A DNA stretch of 64,000 bases from Reutealis trisperma (lineage: Eukaryota; Streptophyta; Magnoliopsida; Malpighiales; Euphorbiaceae). Numbering within the stretch: position 1 is the stretch's first letter; each line of letters begins with the position of its first letter. The position numbers and the translations under genes are program-made. Location of the stretch: positions 242,001 to 306,000 of the forward strand of contig CANTUT010001467.1 of the NCBI GenBank assembly GCA_947687605.1, written 5' to 3'. Under the pieces are notes generated by a model. The model was not told the DNA's origin, searched no databases, and saw only the letters and a program-made list of their open reading frames with translations. Shown here piece by piece: positions 60,461 through 64,000 of this stretch.

Positions 60461-63109
60461 AATTCTATTATTCCATCATATTTTCTATAAAAAATTCTAC
60501 AAAAAATAATCTCTCAACCGAAATTCACAAAATACCTTTAAACTTTGTGATTTCATGACTGATTCGTAAGTTTTTTCTTTCCTTTCAATTTGCTATTGGA
60601 CTTTTATGAAACTAATCATTAGAAAATTATTTTGAACTGAATATTTACTAATTTTCATTAATTAAATTTGGCCTAGGTGAATTCTTGACATTGAAATCAA
60701 TTTTTCTACCAAAAACACAAATCTCTTTACATGAATCCTCCAAAGGTGGACACTAAAATTCAAAATTATAATTTTCATGCATAAACTCAGCCAGGGGGCT
60801 ATTCTTAAATTATTGTGTTCTAAACTAATTTTTATTGTGTATGGATGAAAAATATTGAGTTAAATCATATTTTTATATATTACTGTAATGATCAGAAGAC
60901 ACTGAAAAGCAAGAAAACTCATGATTTTTGCTCTAAACCCTAAAATTGGAATTTTCACCTATAAGGATTGTTTATGGTGACTGATTTGTATATATTCATG
61001 TTCTAAACTAATTTTTGTTATGATTGAATGAAAATAATGTTTTAAATCATGTGTTTACATATTACTATAATGAGCAGAAAGTATCAGAAACAAGAAAGGT
61101 TCATTGTTTTCACCCTAACACATGAAGTTGGAAAATTTTCATGCATATGGATCTATATGAGTGCCCATTCCTAAATGTTCATGCTCTAAAATGATATTTA
61201 TTTGATTACATAAAAAATTTTGGTTTAAACCATGTTTTTGCATATTACTATAATGGACAGAAAGTGAAAAAAGTAAGAAAAATTTATGTCTTCCTTGAAT
61301 AGGGCATTCAGCCAATGTAAGGATTTTTATCCCAATGTCTATATTTTTTATACACTATATTTTAATGATTATTGATATGTATACATGAACGATAAATGTT
61401 TAAATTGTATGTTGATTGAAGGAATAACTCTAGACAAGTCTAGAGACAATAGGGTATATCTAGGATTTCCTAAGCCTATTTCTATGACGTGATTAATAAG
61501 TTTATATGATTAAGTGATATGGGAAATAATTTTTATGATGAGTTAATGATCTTAAACAGATGATGAAATTGATTGTATGAATTGGTCATAAGAGATAGGC
61601 ATGATACTTAAAAGGCTACTTGATAAGTTAAAGGTAGTATGTTAACTTGAATGTTAATTGAATTGATATTAAGGTCATGATATATTATGCTTGACTTTAG
61701 AAAATTCTTGGCATGAATTATTATGTGTTTTCATGTGAGTCTATGAAGGCCAAGTGTGCAAGACTTTGAAAGTCAACAAGTTATGTGTAAGTGATGAGTG
61801 CACTTCTATGTGCAACTCCAAATGAATGTGAATGTTATATGTATATAGGGTAGTTATAGGATAGGATAGCATAATGTTAATCAAATGCTAAGTGTTAAAT
61901 TGTAATGAATAATAGAGCATCAAATGCTAAGTTTTAAATTGTAATGAATAATAGAGCTTGAGGACTATTAGAAGTCAAGGGCAACAAGTACTAGAAGCAA
62001 AGGAACCACAAGGTTAGTAAACATTATGTTTCAAGTTACAAGTACAAGTTATAAAGTTTGTGAACCTTTGATGTCTTAAAACCTAAGTTCTTTTCTACAT
62101 TTAATTATGACTATATAATTTCCTTATAAGCTTCGGTTGCCAAAGGATAATTGGTCCAAAACCATTTTTTATTATTCCATGATAAAGAACCTTTGTGAAT
62201 CATTACCTTACCTTATTTTCTTTCTAGAACCATATTGTTATTCATCTTTTGTTAAACAAGTTAAACTACTATTGCCATTATATTACATGTAATTGCATTT
62301 TTAAATGCTACTGTTATAAGTAATTGCCATTAGCTCTAGCTATGGTATTTATGAACCCTTTATGTAGAAATCCTTATGCTGATGCGAGTAATCATCGGTA
62401 CCTGTGCACATGGTCTTAACCCAATGGATAGTGGTTAACTTGTGCATATGGTCTTAACCCAATGGATAGTGGTTATGTATCCACATCAGCTAGAAGGGGC
62501 GATTCTAGCTAGGGGGCTTGATCAATTCCATGGCTCTTTACAAGTTACAAGTTAGGAGTTGAAATTTAGTTTAATGCAACCTCTCCTTTGAGTGAATGAG
62601 CTAATAAGTTGTCACTCCTTATGAATTTATGAGTTACAAGTTGATTTCTGTGAACCTTACTTATTTGTAAATCATGATTTATGAATCTTGAACTTTTATA
62701 ATGGGAATACAAGTTATGTTACAAGTTTTATTATTTACTCATTGAGATCATTTATCTCACCTCTTTTTCCTTATGTGGTTCCAGGTGAGCATTATGAGGA
62801 GGCAAGGTGATCGCTCAAGCTACCTACTTCACTTAGGAGTTATTATAGGAACTTTATTTTAGAACATTATGTTGGTAACTTTTTAAAGTCTTATTATTAT
62901 TTTATTATGGATTGTATTTAAAGTATATTTCTACTAGTCTTCTGCAAACTTAAGGTTTTTCTTATAAATGGATTAATTAAGTTAATGCATGAGGTTTGGT
63001 ACAATCTTAGGCTATGTTCTTATATGTATAAATGGGTTCTACGGGCGTAGGTGACCTTATGTCTCCCTATGTTCTAGGACTGTCATGTCTCTGAAATTTG
63101 GATGTGATA
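60461..63109 (+). repeat. Element H 3' LTR, 5'-truncated
   Basis: Joined to the internal region at AATTCTATTA, shared by both sides. Has three units of the 182-bp repeat (cores 60879, 61061, 61244) and two fresh tandem duplications (39 bp at 61880, 38 bp at 62403). Ends GGATGTGATA, then the AAAAC duplication. Confidence 0.88.
60700..61300 (+). repeat. 182-bp LTR-internal tandem repeat, three units (element H 3' LTR)
   Basis: Cores ATTACTGTAAT (60879), ATTACTATAAT (61061) and ATTACTATAAT (61244), spacings 182 and 183. Confidence 0.87.
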
Positions 63110-63114
63110 AAAAC

Positions 63115-64000
63115 CCTAAAATAATCCAAAAATTTGGCCCCCATTGGTTGCGACAACCTTTATTTTGTTATTCATTGTATTTTTTATGGAAAATTCTCTC
63201 AAAAAAAAAAAACTCTCTCAATTGAAATTCACAAGGTATCTTCAAACCTTGCGATTTTGTGATCATTTTTTTAAGTTTTTCTCTTCTTTCAAAATACTAT
63301 TTGATTTTTATGAAACTAACCATGAGAAATCCATATGGGGCTATATATTTACTATTTTTGTTGATGTTTAATTTGGCTTAGGTGTTTTATTTGAAGGAGA
63401 AATTGATTTTCAATAGTAAACACAACTCTTTCTTCGTAAATCTACCAAAGGTGAACCCTAAAATCTAAAAGTTGGAATTTTCTTACATTTGCATAAAGGG
63501 GGGAGCTAATTCCTATATATTTGTGTTCTAAAATGATTTTTGTTATGTTTAGATGAAAAATGTTGATTCAAATTATACATTTACGTATTACTGTAATGAT
63601 CGAAAAATACGAAAAGCAAGAAAATCCATGGTTTTCATCCTAAAACTTAAAAGTTGGAATTTTCACGCATATGAGTAAAGGGGTACTGATTTGTATATTA
63701 ACCTATTCTAAAATGATTTTTGTTATGGTTAGATGAAAAATATTGGTTTAAATCATGTTTTTACATATTACTGTAATGAATGGAAAGTGCGAAAAACAAG
63801 AAAATCTATGGTTTCCATGGTTTGTATGATTCAACCTATAGTGGGACTTTGATCCCAATGTCTATAATTTTTGTGTAATATATTTTAATGATTGATGACA
63901 TATATATATGAATGATATGTGATTTAATTACATGTTGGTTGAAGGATTAACTCTAGACAAAGCTTAGAGAGGTTCGGCCTACACTAGGGTTTCCAAAGCC
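63115..64000 (+). mobile_element. Element J LTR, right part (runs off window)
   Basis: Resumes J after H's right AAAAC duplication. Matches D's LTR from about 25445 on and has two 180-bp repeat units with cores at 63587 and 63767. The 75-codon ORF at 63144-63371 is LTR sequence without protein similarity. Confidence 0.87.

Larger units (their letters stand above)
52718..63109 (+). mobile_element. Element H: Gypsy (Tekay/Del-like) inside J, with rearranged 5' LTR
   Basis: Starts TATAACAACC and ends GTGATA, flanked by perfect AAAAC (52713-52717 and 63110-63114). It has a primer binding site, gag, pol and a 3' LTR. The leader and gag are closest to G. The 5' LTR is a mosaic of + and - pieces. 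Most of gag/protease is deleted, and the 3' LTR lacks its first ~500 bases and the polypurine tract. Confidence 0.9.

Overview
This window is AT-rich plant nuclear DNA, almost certainly from a dicot, and consists almost entirely of nested LTR retrotransposons. Three things show this: initiator-tRNA-Met-type primer binding sites, LTRs of 2-3.4 kb with 5-bp target-site duplications (TSDs), and Copia- and chromovirus-type (Ty3/Gypsy, Tekay/Del-like) gag-pol remains. I see no host protein-coding gene, no tRNA or rRNA gene, and no CRISPR array. Only about 570 bases (1-147 and 19746-20165) are not assigned to an element. The species cannot be named from the sequence.

Layout, outermost first. Element A (148-19745, + strand) is a decayed Copia element with 2.1-kb LTRs and TSD GCTAT/GCTAC. 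Its 3' LTR was split by Gypsy element B (7786-17746, +). B has lost part of its 5' LTR, its primer binding site and its leader, and carries a 1.16-kb TA/TG/CA/GTAT microsatellite. To the right, Gypsy element C (from 20166, +) is related to B. Its gag start was split by solo LTR D (24983-47108, TSD GAGCA on both sides). D itself holds solo LTR E (27204-30431, TSD ATTAT on both sides) and an inverted solo LTR F (30839-46686). F was split by G (32114-44509, - strand), the most intact Gypsy element here. The 3' LTR of C (from 51908) was split by an LTR called J (52259 to beyond the window end), and J holds Gypsy element H (52718-63109, +, TSD AAAAC on both sides). The rest of C and J lies outside the window.

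Every gag-pol is a pseudogene with stops, frameshifts and deletions. Many stops and lost catalytic residues look like C-to-T or G-to-A changes, as expected for methylated, silenced elements. Six of the seven nested insertions landed inside LTRs.

The most interesting signals are the following. (1) A small coiled-coil, CCHC zinc-knuckle ORF lies upstream of gag in two diverged Gypsy subfamilies (intact in G, degenerate in C, truncated in H). (2) A 182-184-bp tandem repeat sits inside the D/E/F/G/H/J-type LTRs, with a conserved ATTACTGTAAT palindrome and copy number varying from 2 to 4. (3) At a second position in the same LTRs, unrelated-length minisatellites have expanded (40 bp in D, 69 bp in F). 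(4) The 5' LTR of H is rebuilt from + and - strand LTR pieces and includes a ~300-bp inverted repeat.
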